Under the pieces are notes generated by a model. The model did no database searches. It was given only the letters and a program-made list of their open reading frames with translations, and was not told the DNA's origin. Below are positions 26,617 through 36,203 of a stretch of 64,000 bases of DNA, one piece after another (position 1 is the first letter of the stretch; every line of letters starts with the position of its first letter). The position numbers and the translations under genes are program-made. Location: contig JBGSPX010000062.1 of NCBI GenBank assembly GCA_041738345.1, forward strand, positions 1-64,000. The letters run 5' to 3'. The DNA is from Proteocatella sp041738345. Its GTDB lineage: Bacteria; Bacillota; Clostridia; Peptostreptococcales; Filifactoraceae.

Positions 26617-27636
26617 ATGGAAAATATCACTATATTAGGTTCAGGAAGCTGGGGAACAGCTTTAGGTAAAGTACTCGCAGAAAAAGGACATAGGGTGATT
26701 TTGTGGGGGCGGAACTCGGGTGTTGTAGATTCTATAAATCAAAAAAAAGAAAATCCCAAATATTTAAAATCCGTACATCTTCCTGAAAATCTTTCGGCAT
26801 CTTCTGATTTAAAAGAATCACTTGAATCTGTAGATATAGTTATTTTAGCAGTTACATCACAATCAAATAGAGAGACTTTGGAAAAAATAAAACCTATTAT
26901 AAATAAAGATGTAATCATAGTAAATGTTTCTAAAGGCTTGGAACTTGGAACAAATAAACGAGCATCAGAGATTACAAAAGAGATATTACCTGAAAATAAA
27001 TTTGTAGCATTATCAGGACCTTCTCATGCGGAAGAGGTTGCCGTAAATATGCCTACAACTATAGTTGCTGCTTCGGAATCAAGTGAGGCTATGCTTAAAG
27101 TACAATCTTTATTTATTGGAACTAATATAAGAGTATATACAAATAATGATACCGTAGGGGTAGAACTTGCAGGTGCATTCAAAAATATAATTGCGCTTGG
27201 AATAGGAATTATTGATGGACTTGGATTTGGAGATAATACTAAATCTGCAATGATGACAAGAGGGCTCCTTGAAGTGATAAGACTTTCTGTAGCGTTAGGT
27301 GCAGATGTATCAACTTTTTTTGGACTTTCAGGAATGGGAGATTTAATAGTAACGTGTACTTCTGCACATTCTAGAAACAGGCAAGCTGGAATTCTTATAG
27401 GAAGAGGCTATACGCTTGAGCAGGTTAAGCTAGAAATAAATATGGTGGTTGAAGGGATAAACGCCACAAAAATTGCTTATGATTTATCTCAAACACTTTC
27501 AATTGATATGCCTATTGTTAAAGAAATGTATAACGTTATATTTAATAATGGAGATATAAAAAATGCTATAAATAATTTGATGAGTCGAGATAAGAAATAT
27601 GAGAATGAAGAACTTATTCATATAAAAATGGTTTAG
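26617..27636 (+). CDS. gpsA: NAD(P)-dependent glycerol-3-phosphate dehydrogenase
   Basis: 339 residues. N-terminal dinucleotide loop GSGSWGTALGKVL, catalytic-region GPSHAEEVA, GAFKNIIALGIGI (with the active lysine) and GMGDLIVTC are all present. It reduces dihydroxyacetone phosphate to sn-glycerol 3-phosphate, the substrate of PlsY immediately upstream. An ideal AGGAGGAG lies just before the ATG. Confidence 0.97.
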   Translation: MENITILGSGSWGTALGKVLAEKGHRVILWGRNSGVVDSINQKKENPKYLKSVHLPENLSASSDLKESLESVDIVILAVTSQSNRETLEKIKPIINKDVIIVNVSKGLELGTNKRASEITKEILPENKFVALSGPSHAEEVAVNMPTTIVAASESSEAMLKVQSLFIGTNIRVYTNNDTVGVELAGAFKNIIALGIGIIDGLGFGDNTKSAMMTRGLLEVIRLSVALGADVSTFFGLSGMGDLIVTCTSAHSRNRQAGILIGRGYTLEQVKLEINMVVEGINATKIAYDLSQTLSIDMPIVKEMYNVIFNNGDIKNAINNLMSRDKKYENEELIHIKMV

Positions 27637-27652
27637 GCTGTAGGTATTTGAA

Positions 27653-28966
27653 ATGACAAGATATAGAGATAAAAATAGTTTGAAAAAAAATGGAAATCCT
27701 AAAAAAAGCAAAAAAAAGAAAAAACGTTTAAAATTAGACTATAATAAAATTGCCACATGTTTAGTAATTTCTTTTATAGGGATATTTCTAATTTATAATA
27801 TCATTTATATGATAGAAATATCACATATAAAGACAATTATTGTAGATATAGGAGAAGTTAGTCGCACCGTAAATAGAGAGATGGTTATTGTAAAAAACGA
27901 AAAAATTTTTTATGCACCGAGTGATGGCTATTTTGAATTAATCTATCCAGAAGGTGAAAAAGTAAAAAAAGGTGTGGCTATAGCTAAAACTAAAAATCAA
28001 AGTAGCAACCAAAACTACAGATATCTAATTGAACTTATAGATTCCAGAATAGCATCTTTAAAAAATAATTCTGCACAAAAAAATACAGAATCTGAATTGT
28101 CTAAAACCAATAATAGACTGGATTATCTCTATAAAGAAATTCAAAATCGAATAAACATAGGCGATACAGAATATCTTGATATTTTAAAAAAAGAAATTAT
28201 ATTATTAAACAATAAAAAGCAATATCTAGTACCGATGGAAGACGGACATACAAAAAGCATTGAAGAACTAAAGCAAGAACGTGCGGAGTTAGAATCGCTT
28301 TTAAAAAGCAAAAACTCGCTTGTATATTCAAATTATATAGGAATCATTACATCTTATTGTGATGGATATGAGGACAAGCTTAAAATAGAAAATATAAGAG
28401 ATTTATCAGTTTCTGATATAAAAGACATAAAAGATGTTGAAGCTATAGACTATAGTAAGCCAAAAGTAAAAGGTGATCCCCTTGGCAGAATTGTAGATGA
28501 TTATAGATGGTATTTGGTTGGAGAAGTTACAAAAGAAGATATAGAAAATATATATTCTGAAAAGCCTGTGTATATATATATAGAAGATAAAAAGATAAAA
28601 GCATATTTAGAAGATTTTTATAAAGGGAAAGATCAAAAATTTATTGGATATTTTAGAGTAGAAGATCAAAATTTTAAATTTTTTGAAAAACGTAAACATA
28701 ATGCTGATATAGAATATGAATATGCAAAAGGACTTAAGATTCCGATGTCTGCATTAGTTGAAAAAGAACAAAAAATGGGAGTTTATGTAGTAGATAGAAC
28801 GGGAACGGCAATATTTAAAGAAATTCCTAAAATTGAAGCTAGAAATAAAGAATTTTTTGCAATTCCCTATGAGACAAGTTATAAGAAAGATCTGACAAAA
28901 ATAAATTTATATGACGAGATAGTTGTTAATCCAGAACATGTGACAGAAGGAAAAAAGGTGAAATGA
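27653..28966 (+). CDS. HlyD-like membrane-anchored adaptor protein
   Basis: 437 residues. A very basic cytoplasmic N-terminus (about 1-36, KKSKKKKKRLK) precedes one transmembrane helix (about 38-60). A biotinyl-lipoyl-like half-motif (APSDGYFELIYPEGEKVKKG, near 84-104), a coiled-coil hairpin (about 130-225) and a beta-rich end follow. The architecture is that of HlyD/RND-type periplasmic adaptors, though no transporter gene is adjacent. It overlaps yggS by 4 bp (ATGA) and is followed by division genes, so a cell-envelope role is plausible. Clostridia often have this gene here. Confidence 0.7.
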   Translation: MTRYRDKNSLKKNGNPKKSKKKKKRLKLDYNKIATCLVISFIGIFLIYNIIYMIEISHIKTIIVDIGEVSRTVNREMVIVKNEKIFYAPSDGYFELIYPEGEKVKKGVAIAKTKNQSSNQNYRYLIELIDSRIASLKNNSAQKNTESELSKTNNRLDYLYKEIQNRINIGDTEYLDILKKEIILLNNKKQYLVPMEDGHTKSIEELKQERAELESLLKSKNSLVYSNYIGIITSYCDGYEDKLKIENIRDLSVSDIKDIKDVEAIDYSKPKVKGDPLGRIVDDYRWYLVGEVTKEDIENIYSEKPVYIYIEDKKIKAYLEDFYKGKDQKFIGYFRVEDQNFKFFEKRKHNADIEYEYAKGLKIPMSALVEKEQKMGVYVVDRTGTAIFKEIPKIEARNKEFFAIPYETSYKKDLTKINLYDEIVVNPEHVTEGKKVK

Positions 28967-29658
28967 TGAATCTAGAAAAAAATATAAACTTAGTTAAAAA
29001 TAAAATTTCTGAGGCTAAAAAAAATAGCGTATATAATCAAGAGGTAGATCTTATAGCTGTAACAAAGACCGTTGAAAGTGATATTATGAATGAGGCCTTG
29101 AACTATGGGATTGAAAATATAGGGGAGAATAAAGTTCAAGAAATTCAGCGCAAATATGATCAGATAAATAAATCGGTAAAATGGCATCTTATAGGGACAC
29201 TTCAGACAAATAAGGTGAAGTATATTGCAGATAAAGTTTATATGATCCATTCTGTTGACCGTATGGATTTAGCAAGAGAAATAGATAAGCAAGCAAAAAA
29301 GTATGATAGAGTTATAGACTGTTTAATACAAGTTAAGCTATCAGAAGAAGATACTAAGCATGGGGTGGAGCCAGATGAAGTTTTAGAACTTATAAAACAA
29401 ATTTCTAAAGAATTTAAAAATATAAAAGTATGTGGACTTATGGGTATGGCTCCTTATAAGGAAAATAACGAAGAAACACGCAAATATTTTAAAGAATTAA
29501 AACGGATTTTTGATCAAATAAGAAGCTTGGAAATCGAAAACGTGACTATGCGCGATCTTTCAATGGGTATGTCAAATGATTTTGAAATTGCTATTGAAGA
29601 AGGGGCGACTTTAGTGAGGGTAGGGACAAGCATATTTGGAGAACGAGATTATAACTAG
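28963..29658 (+). CDS. yggS: YggS/PLPBP family pyridoxal-phosphate homeostasis protein
   Basis: About 231 residues, a single-domain alanine-racemase-like barrel. The PLP lysine lies in DLIAVTKTV (about 25-33). GENKVQE, WHLIGTLQTNKVKYI and MGMSNDFEIAIEEGATLVRVGTSIFG are family signatures. It binds PLP and balances B6 vitamers rather than acting as a racemase. It starts within the stop of the upstream gene and lies upstream of sepF, as in most Gram-positive bacteria. Confidence 0.93.
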   Translation: MMNLEKNINLVKNKISEAKKNSVYNQEVDLIAVTKTVESDIMNEALNYGIENIGENKVQEIQRKYDQINKSVKWHLIGTLQTNKVKYIADKVYMIHSVDRMDLAREIDKQAKKYDRVIDCLIQVKLSEEDTKHGVEPDEVLELIKQISKEFKNIKVCGLMGMAPYKENNEETRKYFKELKRIFDQIRSLEIENVTMRDLSMGMSNDFEIAIEEGATLVRVGTSIFGERDYN

Positions 29659-29698
29659 TATTTTATTTTACAAAAAAGTAGTAATTCTATTCAGAATA

Positions 29699-29727
29699 TT
29701 GATATAATCTAGGATTTATGGTATTAT
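29699..29727 (+). promoter_or_regulatory. Promoter of the sepF-yggT-ylmH-divIVA cluster
   Basis: TTGATA (29699-29704), a 17-bp spacer and TATTAT (29722-29727), with TGG in front of the -10. It is 37 bp before the sepF start. Confidence 0.6.
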
Positions 29728-29764
29728 ATTTAACAAGATTTTAAATAAATAAGGAGGATGGCTG

Positions 29765-30235
29765 ATGGCAGATAAAGAATCAAAAGGAATATTTTCGTTC
29801 TTCAAAAAGGACGATGATTATGACGACGATTACGATTATGAAGAAGAGGATGGAGATGATGAATATGAAGACGTTACATCACTTCCCAAATATCAATCTC
29901 CAAATAAAGTTGTCAATTTAGGCCAGGGGCTAGCTTCTAATGTGAGTGGCCAGGTTAAGGTTATGATATATGAGCCGGCAAGTTATGATGAAGATGCACC
30001 GGCTATAGTAGATAGCTTAAAAGCAAAAAAAGTTTGTATAGTTAATCTTGAGTCAGTTAATGATCCAGAAATAGCTAAAACCATATTTGACTTTCTAAAT
30101 GGAGCAATATATGCTATGGATGGCAGAATAAAAAAAATATCTAAAGGTATATTTTTACTTGCGCCAGAAAATACAGATATAGATGGAAACATCAAAAAAG
30201 AGTTAGAGGCAAAGGGCTTTTTTAGATGGCAGTAA
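29765..30235 (+). CDS. sepF: Cell division protein SepF
   Basis: 156 residues. The N-terminus is followed by a highly acidic Asp/Glu/Tyr linker (about 16-42) and a C-terminal SepF domain (about 65-150) with KVMIYEPASYDEDAPAIVDSL and DFLNGAIYAMDGRIKKISKGIFLLAP. SepF forms rings, tethers FtsZ to the membrane and aligns the septum. It heads the classical ylm/divIVA group. Confidence 0.95.
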   Translation: MADKESKGIFSFFKKDDDYDDDYDYEEEDGDDEYEDVTSLPKYQSPNKVVNLGQGLASNVSGQVKVMIYEPASYDEDAPAIVDSLKAKKVCIVNLESVNDPEIAKTIFDFLNGAIYAMDGRIKKISKGIFLLAPENTDIDGNIKKELEAKGFFRWQ

Positions 30236-30264
30236 ATATTTTTGATTTTAGAATGGAGTAAAAG

Positions 30265-30522
30265 ATGGTATACAGAGTTGTGAGCTTACTTATAAATTTA
30301 TTAGAAACTGCAATAATACTTAGTGCTATACTTTCTTGGTTTCCAGTCCGAGGGCTATATGAAGTAAAGAGAGCACTAGACAGCATAGTATCTCCTATTT
30401 TAGAACCGATTCAAAAAATACTGTACAGATATTTAAATTTAGGTGGCATAGACATATCTCCAATTATTGCACTTGTGATACTATCGGTCCTTAGAAGAAT
30501 ATTGTTTATGTTTTTATGGTAG
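30265..30522 (+). CDS. YggT family membrane protein
   Basis: 85 residues with two hydrophobic segments (about 5-25 and 62-83) joined by the typical loop SWFPVRGLYEVKRALDSIVSPILEPIQKIL. YggT proteins are found with sepF and ylmH in Gram-positive bacteria. Their role is not well defined, possibly in envelope or ion homeostasis. It starts 29 bp after sepF and ends 4 bp before ylmH. Confidence 0.88.
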   Translation: MVYRVVSLLINLLETAIILSAILSWFPVRGLYEVKRALDSIVSPILEPIQKILYRYLNLGGIDISPIIALVILSVLRRILFMFLW

Positions 30523-30526
30523 ATTT

Positions 30527-31324
30527 ATGAGTTTTTTGGATAGAGACAAATTAGTAGGCCATATAAAAGACCAAGATTTGAAAATATCTATTTTAAAGTG
30601 CTTAGATATAGTTGAAAAAGTTTTACTTGGATATGATATAAAGTATACAAAATTTTTAAATCCTTATGAAATAGTTAATCTAACGGCAATTCTTAAAGGC
30701 ATAGATGGAGTAGCGTTTCATTCAGATTGTGGTTTTGAACAATCAGAAAGAAAAATTATGGCTATTTATCCAGACTATTATGCTAAAGAAGATATAGCTT
30801 CTGACGTTTCCGTATTAAAAGTTACTGGTAATTTTAAGTATAAAGATGTTAATCATAGAGATTATCTTGGAAGCATTCTTTCGCTTGGAATTGTAAGAGA
30901 AAATATAGGAGATATCTGCATCAATAGAAACGGAGTATATATATTTGTTTTAGATAGTATGAAACAATATATAATATACAATCTAAAAAAAGTTTCAAAT
31001 GTAAGCGTAAAAATAACTGAAGTTAATTTAGACGATTTTTCTTATGAAGAACCAGAGCTAGAAGAAAGTATAGTTACAGTTATGTCACTTAGACTAGATG
31101 CGCTTATTGCCTCAGCTTTTAATTTATCAAGAGAAAAATCTCAAGGACTTATAAAAAATGAAAATGTGAAAGTAGATTATGAAATTATAACTTCAAATTC
31201 AAAGATTTTAAGCGGTAATAATATTATTGCAGTTAAGGGATTTGGACGATTTATATATGCCGAGCAACTAGGAGAAACTAAAAAAAATAGAATCAGAATT
31301 TTGATAAAAAAGTATAGGAAGTGA
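30527..31324 (+). CDS. ylmH: S4-domain RNA-binding protein YlmH
   Basis: 265 residues. An N-terminal YlmH-specific domain includes AIYPDYY. A central region precedes a C-terminal S4 domain (about 185-240, MSLRLDALIASAFNLSREKSQGLIKNENVKV). YlmH is a 50S-associated factor and has been linked with ribosome rescue as well as with the division cluster. It continues the operon, ending 4 bp before divIVA. Confidence 0.9.
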   Translation: MSFLDRDKLVGHIKDQDLKISILKCLDIVEKVLLGYDIKYTKFLNPYEIVNLTAILKGIDGVAFHSDCGFEQSERKIMAIYPDYYAKEDIASDVSVLKVTGNFKYKDVNHRDYLGSILSLGIVRENIGDICINRNGVYIFVLDSMKQYIIYNLKKVSNVSVKITEVNLDDFSYEEPELEESIVTVMSLRLDALIASAFNLSREKSQGLIKNENVKVDYEIITSNSKILSGNNIIAVKGFGRFIYAEQLGETKKNRIRILIKKYRK

Positions 31325-31328
31325 TTAT

Positions 31329-31874
31329 ATGATAACTCCGTTGGATATAGAAACAAAAGAATTTAGAAAAAATATGAGAGGCTATAATGAGCAGGAAGTT
31401 GATAAATTTCTTGAAGAATTAAGATTTGATTATGAAAAGCTTTATAAAGAAAATTCAGAAATAAAAACTAAGTTGGAATATTTAAATCAGCAGCTTGATA
31501 GTTATAAAAATCTTGAAAATTCTATAAAAGATACGCTTATAATATCTCAAAAAACAGCTGAAGATATTCAGAAAAGCACAGAAAAAGAACGCAATTTAAT
31601 ATTAGAAGATGCTAAAATTAATGCTAAAAACATAATAAACTTAGCTAATAACGAAGTTATTAAAATGCAAAATCAGTATGAAGAAATCAGAAAAGAGTTT
31701 GTACTTTTTAAAAACAAAATGAGTACGCTTATGGAGGAAGTTTCTTTAAAGTCAAATATTCTTGATAGAAAATTTGAACAAACACAGAGAATGCCAGTGA
31801 TTACAGATGAAATGTTAAAGCAAAAAAGAGAAGATAATAAAATCGTAAAAGAGTTAAAAGAGGATATGAATTAA
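31329..31874 (+). CDS. divIVA: Cell division/polarity protein DivIVA
   Basis: 181 residues. The N-terminal lipid-binding domain ITPLDIETKEFRKNMRGYNEQEVDKFLEEL is nearly canonical. Long coiled coils (about 28-70 and 80-155) and a charged tail follow. DivIVA senses negative membrane curvature at septa and poles. It is last of the sepF group, 29 bp before the promoter of the ileS T-box. Confidence 0.95.
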   Translation: MITPLDIETKEFRKNMRGYNEQEVDKFLEELRFDYEKLYKENSEIKTKLEYLNQQLDSYKNLENSIKDTLIISQKTAEDIQKSTEKERNLILEDAKINAKNIINLANNEVIKMQNQYEEIRKEFVLFKNKMSTLMEEVSLKSNILDRKFEQTQRMPVITDEMLKQKREDNKIVKELKEDMN

Positions 31875-31902
31875 AAAAGTTTTAGAATTTTAAATAAAAA
31901 AC

Positions 31903-31931
31903 TTGATTAATTTGTAGAAATAATATAAAAT
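31903..31931 (+). promoter_or_regulatory. Promoter of the ileS leader
   Basis: TTGATT (31903-31908), a 17-bp spacer and TAAAAT (31926-31931), placed just upstream of the T-box leader. Confidence 0.6.
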
Positions 31932-31959
31932 ATTCTCATAGTTTCAATATCGATGCAAT

Positions 31960-32197
31960 CAAAAGAACAGTAGCAATTAAGTTATTTATTTCAGAGAACG
32001 AGGGATAGGTGAGAGCCTCGTAATAAATTAAATTGCGAATATCATCTTTTGGCACAATTTATGAAAAAATCTTAGATTTTAGTAATATATTTGCGGGTAG
32101 TTTCCGTTATAAAACAAAGAGAGATATAAATTTATATCTGAACTAGGGTGGTAACACGATAATTCGTCCCTACACATTTTTGTGTAGGGTTTTTTTA
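31960..32197 (+). ncRNA. Isoleucine-specific T-box leader
   Basis: The stem I region starts near AGAACGAGGGATAGG (31998-32012). GCGAATATCATC carries the likely specifier ATC at 32041-32043 (Ile). The antiterminator bulge lies in TAGGGTGGTAACACG, whose UGGU can pair with an uncharged tRNA 3' end. A terminator stem (CCCTACAC/GTGTAGGG) followed by seven T ends the leader at about 32197. Uncharged tRNA-Ile would stabilise the antiterminator and turn on ileS. The boundaries are approximate. Confidence 0.9.
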
Positions 32198-32243
32198 TAC
32201 CATAAAACTTTATTGTATTTTTAAGATAGAAAGGAAGTTTAAT

Positions 32244-35200
32244 ATGAAATTTGAAAATCTTTATAATGGCCCCGTCGCAGAGGGCGAAAAAGCTATAAGA
32301 GATTATTGGGACGAGATAGACCTTCTTCACAGATGCGTTGATGAGAGAGAAGAAGGGGAATCATTTGTATTTTATGAAGGACCACCTACTGCAAATGGAA
32401 GACCTGGTATCCATCACGTTATAGCAAGAACACTAAAAGATTATGTATGTAGATACAAAACTATGCAAGGCTATCAAGTAAAGCGAAAAGCGGGTTGGGA
32501 TACTCATGGTCTTCCTGTTGAAATCGAAGTTGAGAAAAGACTTAACTTAAGTTCGAAGCAGGAGATCGAAGAATACGGAATTAAAGAGTTCAATGAGAAA
32601 TGTAGAGAATCGGTATTTGAATATGAGAGTCAGTGGAGAGATATGACTGAAAGAATGGCATATCTTATAGACTTAGATAATCCGTATATAACACTAGATA
32701 ATAATTTTATAGAGAGTGAATGGTGGATATTAGATAAATACTTCAAAGAAGGACTTATCTATGAAGGTCATAAAATACTGCCATACTGTTCTAGATGTGG
32801 AACTGGACTTGCATCACATGAGGTAGCTCAAGGCTATAAAGAAGTTAAAACAAATACACTTGTAGTAAAATTCAAATTAAAAGAAAAAGAAAATGAATAT
32901 TTTTTAGCTTGGACAACTACGCCTTGGACATTAGCATCAAACGTTGCACTTGCAGTATCGCCTACAGAAATATATCTTAAAGTAAAACAAAATGAAGAAA
33001 TATATTATGTATCAAAAACACTAGCTAATAAAGTCCTTGGAGAAAACTATGAAGTACTTGAAGAAATCGAAGGAAAAAATCTTGAGTATCTTGAGTATGA
33101 GCAGTTAATGGATTTTGTAAAACCTGATAAAAAAGCTTTCTTTGTAGTTCTAGGAGACTATGTAACGACAGAAGATGGTACAGGTATCGTTCATACAGCG
33201 CCAGCATTTGGAGAAGATGACTACAATGTAGGAAGAAAATATGATCTTCCTGTACTTCAGCCAGTTGGAGAAGATGGTAAATATACAGCTACACCTTGGG
33301 CAGGAAGATTTGTAATGGAAGATGGCCTTGATGTAGATATAATAAAACATCTTGCAGCTAAGAATCAGATATACAAAAAAGAGAAAATGGAGCATAATTA
33401 CCCACATTGCTGGAGATGCCAAACTCCACTTCTATATTATGCTAAGCCAAGTTACTATATTGAAGTTACTAAATACAAAGATAAGATGATAGAGAACAAC
33501 AATACAGTAAACTGGTTCCCAGCGTATGTTGGAGAAAAACGTTTTGGAAATTGGCTTGAAAATCTTAATGATTGGGCAATTTCAAGATCTAGATATTGGG
33601 GGACACCACTTAATATATGGACATGTGAATGTGGTCATAAAACTTCAATAGGTTCAAGACAAGAACTTGCAGAAAAAGCTATAGAAGATATAGATCCAGA
33701 AACTATAGAACTGCATAGACCTTATGTGGACGATGTACATTTAAAATGTGATAAGTGCGGAAAGACAATGGAGAGAGTAAAAGATGTAATAGACTGTTGG
33801 TTTGATTCGGGGTCTATGCCATTTGCACAACACCACTATCCATTTGAAAATAAAGAAAAATTTGATCAATTATTCCCAGCAAACTATATCTGTGAAGGAA
33901 TAGATCAAACTAGAGGATGGTTCTACTCTCTGTTAGCAGTATCTACTTTTGTTACAGGAAAAGCTCCTTATAAAAATGTGCTTGTAAATGATTTAATTCT
34001 TGATAAAGATGGTAAGAAAATGTCTAAATCAAGAGGAAATACAGTAAATCCATTTGAACTGTTTGATAAATTTGGAGCTGACGTTTTAAGATGGTATCTA
34101 TTATATGTATCGCCACCTTGGGTTCCTACAAGATTTGATGTGGATGGACTTAAAGAGGTTCAAAGTAAATTCTTCGGAACTATAAAAAATGTGTACAACT
34201 TCTTTGTACTATATGCTAATACAGACAATATAGATCCTAAAGAGTTTTTTGTAGAATATAGCGAAAGACCAGAGCTTGATAGATGGATACTTTCTAAATT
34301 TAATAATCTGAAAAAATTAGTTGCAAAAGAACTTGAAGCATATGAAGTTACTAAAGTTGTAAGATCAATCCAAGATTTTGTAAATGAAGATTTATCTAAC
34401 TGGTATATAAGACGTTCAAGAAGAAGATTCTGGTCTACAGAGCTTACAGATGATAAAAAATCTGTTTATAATACAACTTATGAGGTTTTAGTAGGATTAT
34501 CTCAAATGGTAGCACCTTTTGCGCCATATCTTTCAGAAGAATTGTATAGAAGTCTTACTGGAGAAACTTCTGTACACCTAAGCTACTACCCAGAATGCAA
34601 TGAAGCATTAATAGACTTCAAAGTAGAAGAAAAAATGGATTTAGTTAAAAATTTGGTTACTCTAGGAAGAGCATCAAGAGAAGCTGTTAAAATTAAAGTG
34701 AGACAGCCTATAGCGAAGGTGTTTGTAGATGCTAAAATAGAACCTATAATGGGCGATTTGACACCACTTATAGAAGAAGAACTTAATGTTAAAGAAGTTG
34801 TATATTCAAAAGATTTGAATGAATATATAGACTACTCATTAAAACCTAATTTTGCAGTTTTAGGGAAACAACTTGGATCTAAGCTTAAAGTATTTACAGC
34901 AGAACTTAATAAATTAAATCCGCAAGAAGCTGTAACTGATTTAGAGTCAGGAAAAACAATTTCGCTTGATTTAGCAGGTGAAGTGTTTGAACTTACGAAA
35001 GAACATGTATTAATAAATATATCTGCAAAAGAAGGGTTTGATGTAGCTACAGAAAACAATCTATTTATAATCTTAGATACAAATCTTTCGGATGAGTTGA
35101 TAAATGAAGGTTTTGCAAGAGAATGCATTTCAAGAATTCAACAGATGAGAAAAGCTAAAGATCTTGAAATGATGGACAACATTCATATAAATATAGTTGG

Positions 35201-35351
35201 AACTGACAAAATTATGGATGCTATAAAATCATATGATAATTATATAAAAGAAGAAACACTAGCTTTATCTATTGAAAATGTAGAAAATGATGAAATGACA
35301 GAGGATGTTTTAAATGGAGAAGCAGTTAAAATATCAATAAAAAAAGCATAA
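32244..35351 (+). CDS. ileS: Isoleucyl-tRNA synthetase (type 2, eukaryote-like)
   Basis: 1035 residues of class I synthetase. The HIGH-region motif is PTANGRPGIHHVIART (residues about 49-64), and the KMSKS loop DGKKMSKSRGN lies near 593. The editing CP1 domain includes TTPWTL and GTGIVHTAPAFGEDDY. A C-terminal anticodon-binding domain follows. The length and HIGH variant match type 2 enzymes, the class often naturally less sensitive to mupirocin (family knowledge, not tested here). Expression should depend on the T-box upstream. It has an AAGGAAG ribosome site. Confidence 0.96.
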   Translation: MKFENLYNGPVAEGEKAIRDYWDEIDLLHRCVDEREEGESFVFYEGPPTANGRPGIHHVIARTLKDYVCRYKTMQGYQVKRKAGWDTHGLPVEIEVEKRLNLSSKQEIEEYGIKEFNEKCRESVFEYESQWRDMTERMAYLIDLDNPYITLDNNFIESEWWILDKYFKEGLIYEGHKILPYCSRCGTGLASHEVAQGYKEVKTNTLVVKFKLKEKENEYFLAWTTTPWTLASNVALAVSPTEIYLKVKQNEEIYYVSKTLANKVLGENYEVLEEIEGKNLEYLEYEQLMDFVKPDKKAFFVVLGDYVTTEDGTGIVHTAPAFGEDDYNVGRKYDLPVLQPVGEDGKYTATPWAGRFVMEDGLDVDIIKHLAAKNQIYKKEKMEHNYPHCWRCQTPLLYYAKPSYYIEVTKYKDKMIENNNTVNWFPAYVGEKRFGNWLENLNDWAISRSRYWGTPLNIWTCECGHKTSIGSRQELAEKAIEDIDPETIELHRPYVDDVHLKCDKCGKTMERVKDVIDCWFDSGSMPFAQHHYPFENKEKFDQLFPANYICEGIDQTRGWFYSLLAVSTFVTGKAPYKNVLVNDLILDKDGKKMSKSRGNTVNPFELFDKFGADVLRWYLLYVSPPWVPTRFDVDGLKEVQSKFFGTIKNVYNFFVLYANTDNIDPKEFFVEYSERPELDRWILSKFNNLKKLVAKELEAYEVTKVVRSIQDFVNEDLSNWYIRRSRRRFWSTELTDDKKSVYNTTYEVLVGLSQMVAPFAPYLSEELYRSLTGETSVHLSYYPECNEALIDFKVEEKMDLVKNLVTLGRASREAVKIKVRQPIAKVFVDAKIEPIMGDLTPLIEEELNVKEVVYSKDLNEYIDYSLKPNFAVLGKQLGSKLKVFTAELNKLNPQEAVTDLESGKTISLDLAGEVFELTKEHVLINISAKEGFDVATENNLFIILDTNLSDELINEGFARECISRIQQMRKAKDLEMMDNIHINIVGTDKIMDAIKSYDNYIKEETLALSIENVENDEMTEDVLNGEAVKISIKKA

Positions 35352-35356
35352 TATAT

Positions 35357-35396
35357 AATAATAAACCTTGCTGAAAATGCAGGGTTTATTATTTTC
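35357..35396 (+). terminator. Terminator after ileS
   Basis: A stem of AATAATAAACC (35357-35367) with GGTTTATTATT (35383-35393), plus inner TGC/GCA pairs, followed by TTC. Five bases after the ileS stop. Confidence 0.7.
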
Positions 35397-35516
35397 GTGA
35401 AAATTGTAAAAAAATAATTATATTTTTTACAAAAAACTCACCAAAGATACTCTAAAACATGTAATAATATATATATAACACTGTTTAGATATAATTTAAA
35501 TAGAGAGGATTTTTGT

Positions 35517-36203
35517 ATGAAGAAAATAATAGTGGTTGATGATGAAAAGCGAATAAGAGAGATAATTGTAATGTATCTTATTAAAGAAGGTTACGAGGTA
35601 GCTGATTTTGATAATGCAGATGATGCTTATGAATATTTTAAAAATAACAATGTAGACCTAATGGTTTTAGATATAATGATGAGGGGGATGAATGGGCTTG
35701 ATTTATGCAAAAAAGTAAGAAGAGAAAGTGATACCCCTATAATTTTTGTATCTGCAAGAAATGAAGAACTGGATAGAATTCTGGGATTAGAACTTGGCGC
35801 GGATGATTATCTTTCAAAACCTTTTAGTGTCAGAGAACTTGTAGTTAGAATAAAAAACATTTTAAAGCGAAGTGAAAGTAGTATTTCTCATAAGGAAGAG
35901 AGTATATTGAATGTAAAAGAACTTAGTATATATCCGGAACAGAGAGTAGCTAAAATTTCAGATAAAGAAGTTTCGCTTACGACAAAGGAGTATGAGGTTC
36001 TAAAATATTTAGTTGAAAATAAAGGATATCCTCTTTCTAGGGATAAAATAATTCAAAATATATGGGGCTATGAATACGATGGCTATGATAGGAACGTAGA
36101 TGATACGGTTAAAAGGCTTAGAAAAAAGCTAAAAGAATCGGGGAGTACAGTAGAAATACAGACGGTTTGGGGGTTTGGATATAAGGTAATGAACGATGAG
36201 TAA
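35517..36203 (+). CDS. OmpR/PhoB-family response regulator
   Basis: 228 residues. A receiver domain (about 1-115) with acidic pair DDE at 8-10, phospho-acceptor Asp52 in VLDIMM, and K102 in LSKPFS precedes a winged-helix DNA-binding domain (about 130-228, LTTKEYEVLKYLVENKGYPLSRDKII). It would be phosphorylated by the histidine kinase encoded next, whose start overlaps by 8 bp. Target genes are not evident in the neighbourhood. Confidence 0.93.
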   Translation: MKKIIVVDDEKRIREIIVMYLIKEGYEVADFDNADDAYEYFKNNNVDLMVLDIMMRGMNGLDLCKKVRRESDTPIIFVSARNEELDRILGLELGADDYLSKPFSVRELVVRIKNILKRSESSISHKEESILNVKELSIYPEQRVAKISDKEVSLTTKEYEVLKYLVENKGYPLSRDKIIQNIWGYEYDGYDRNVDDTVKRLRKKLKESGSTVEIQTVWGFGYKVMNDE

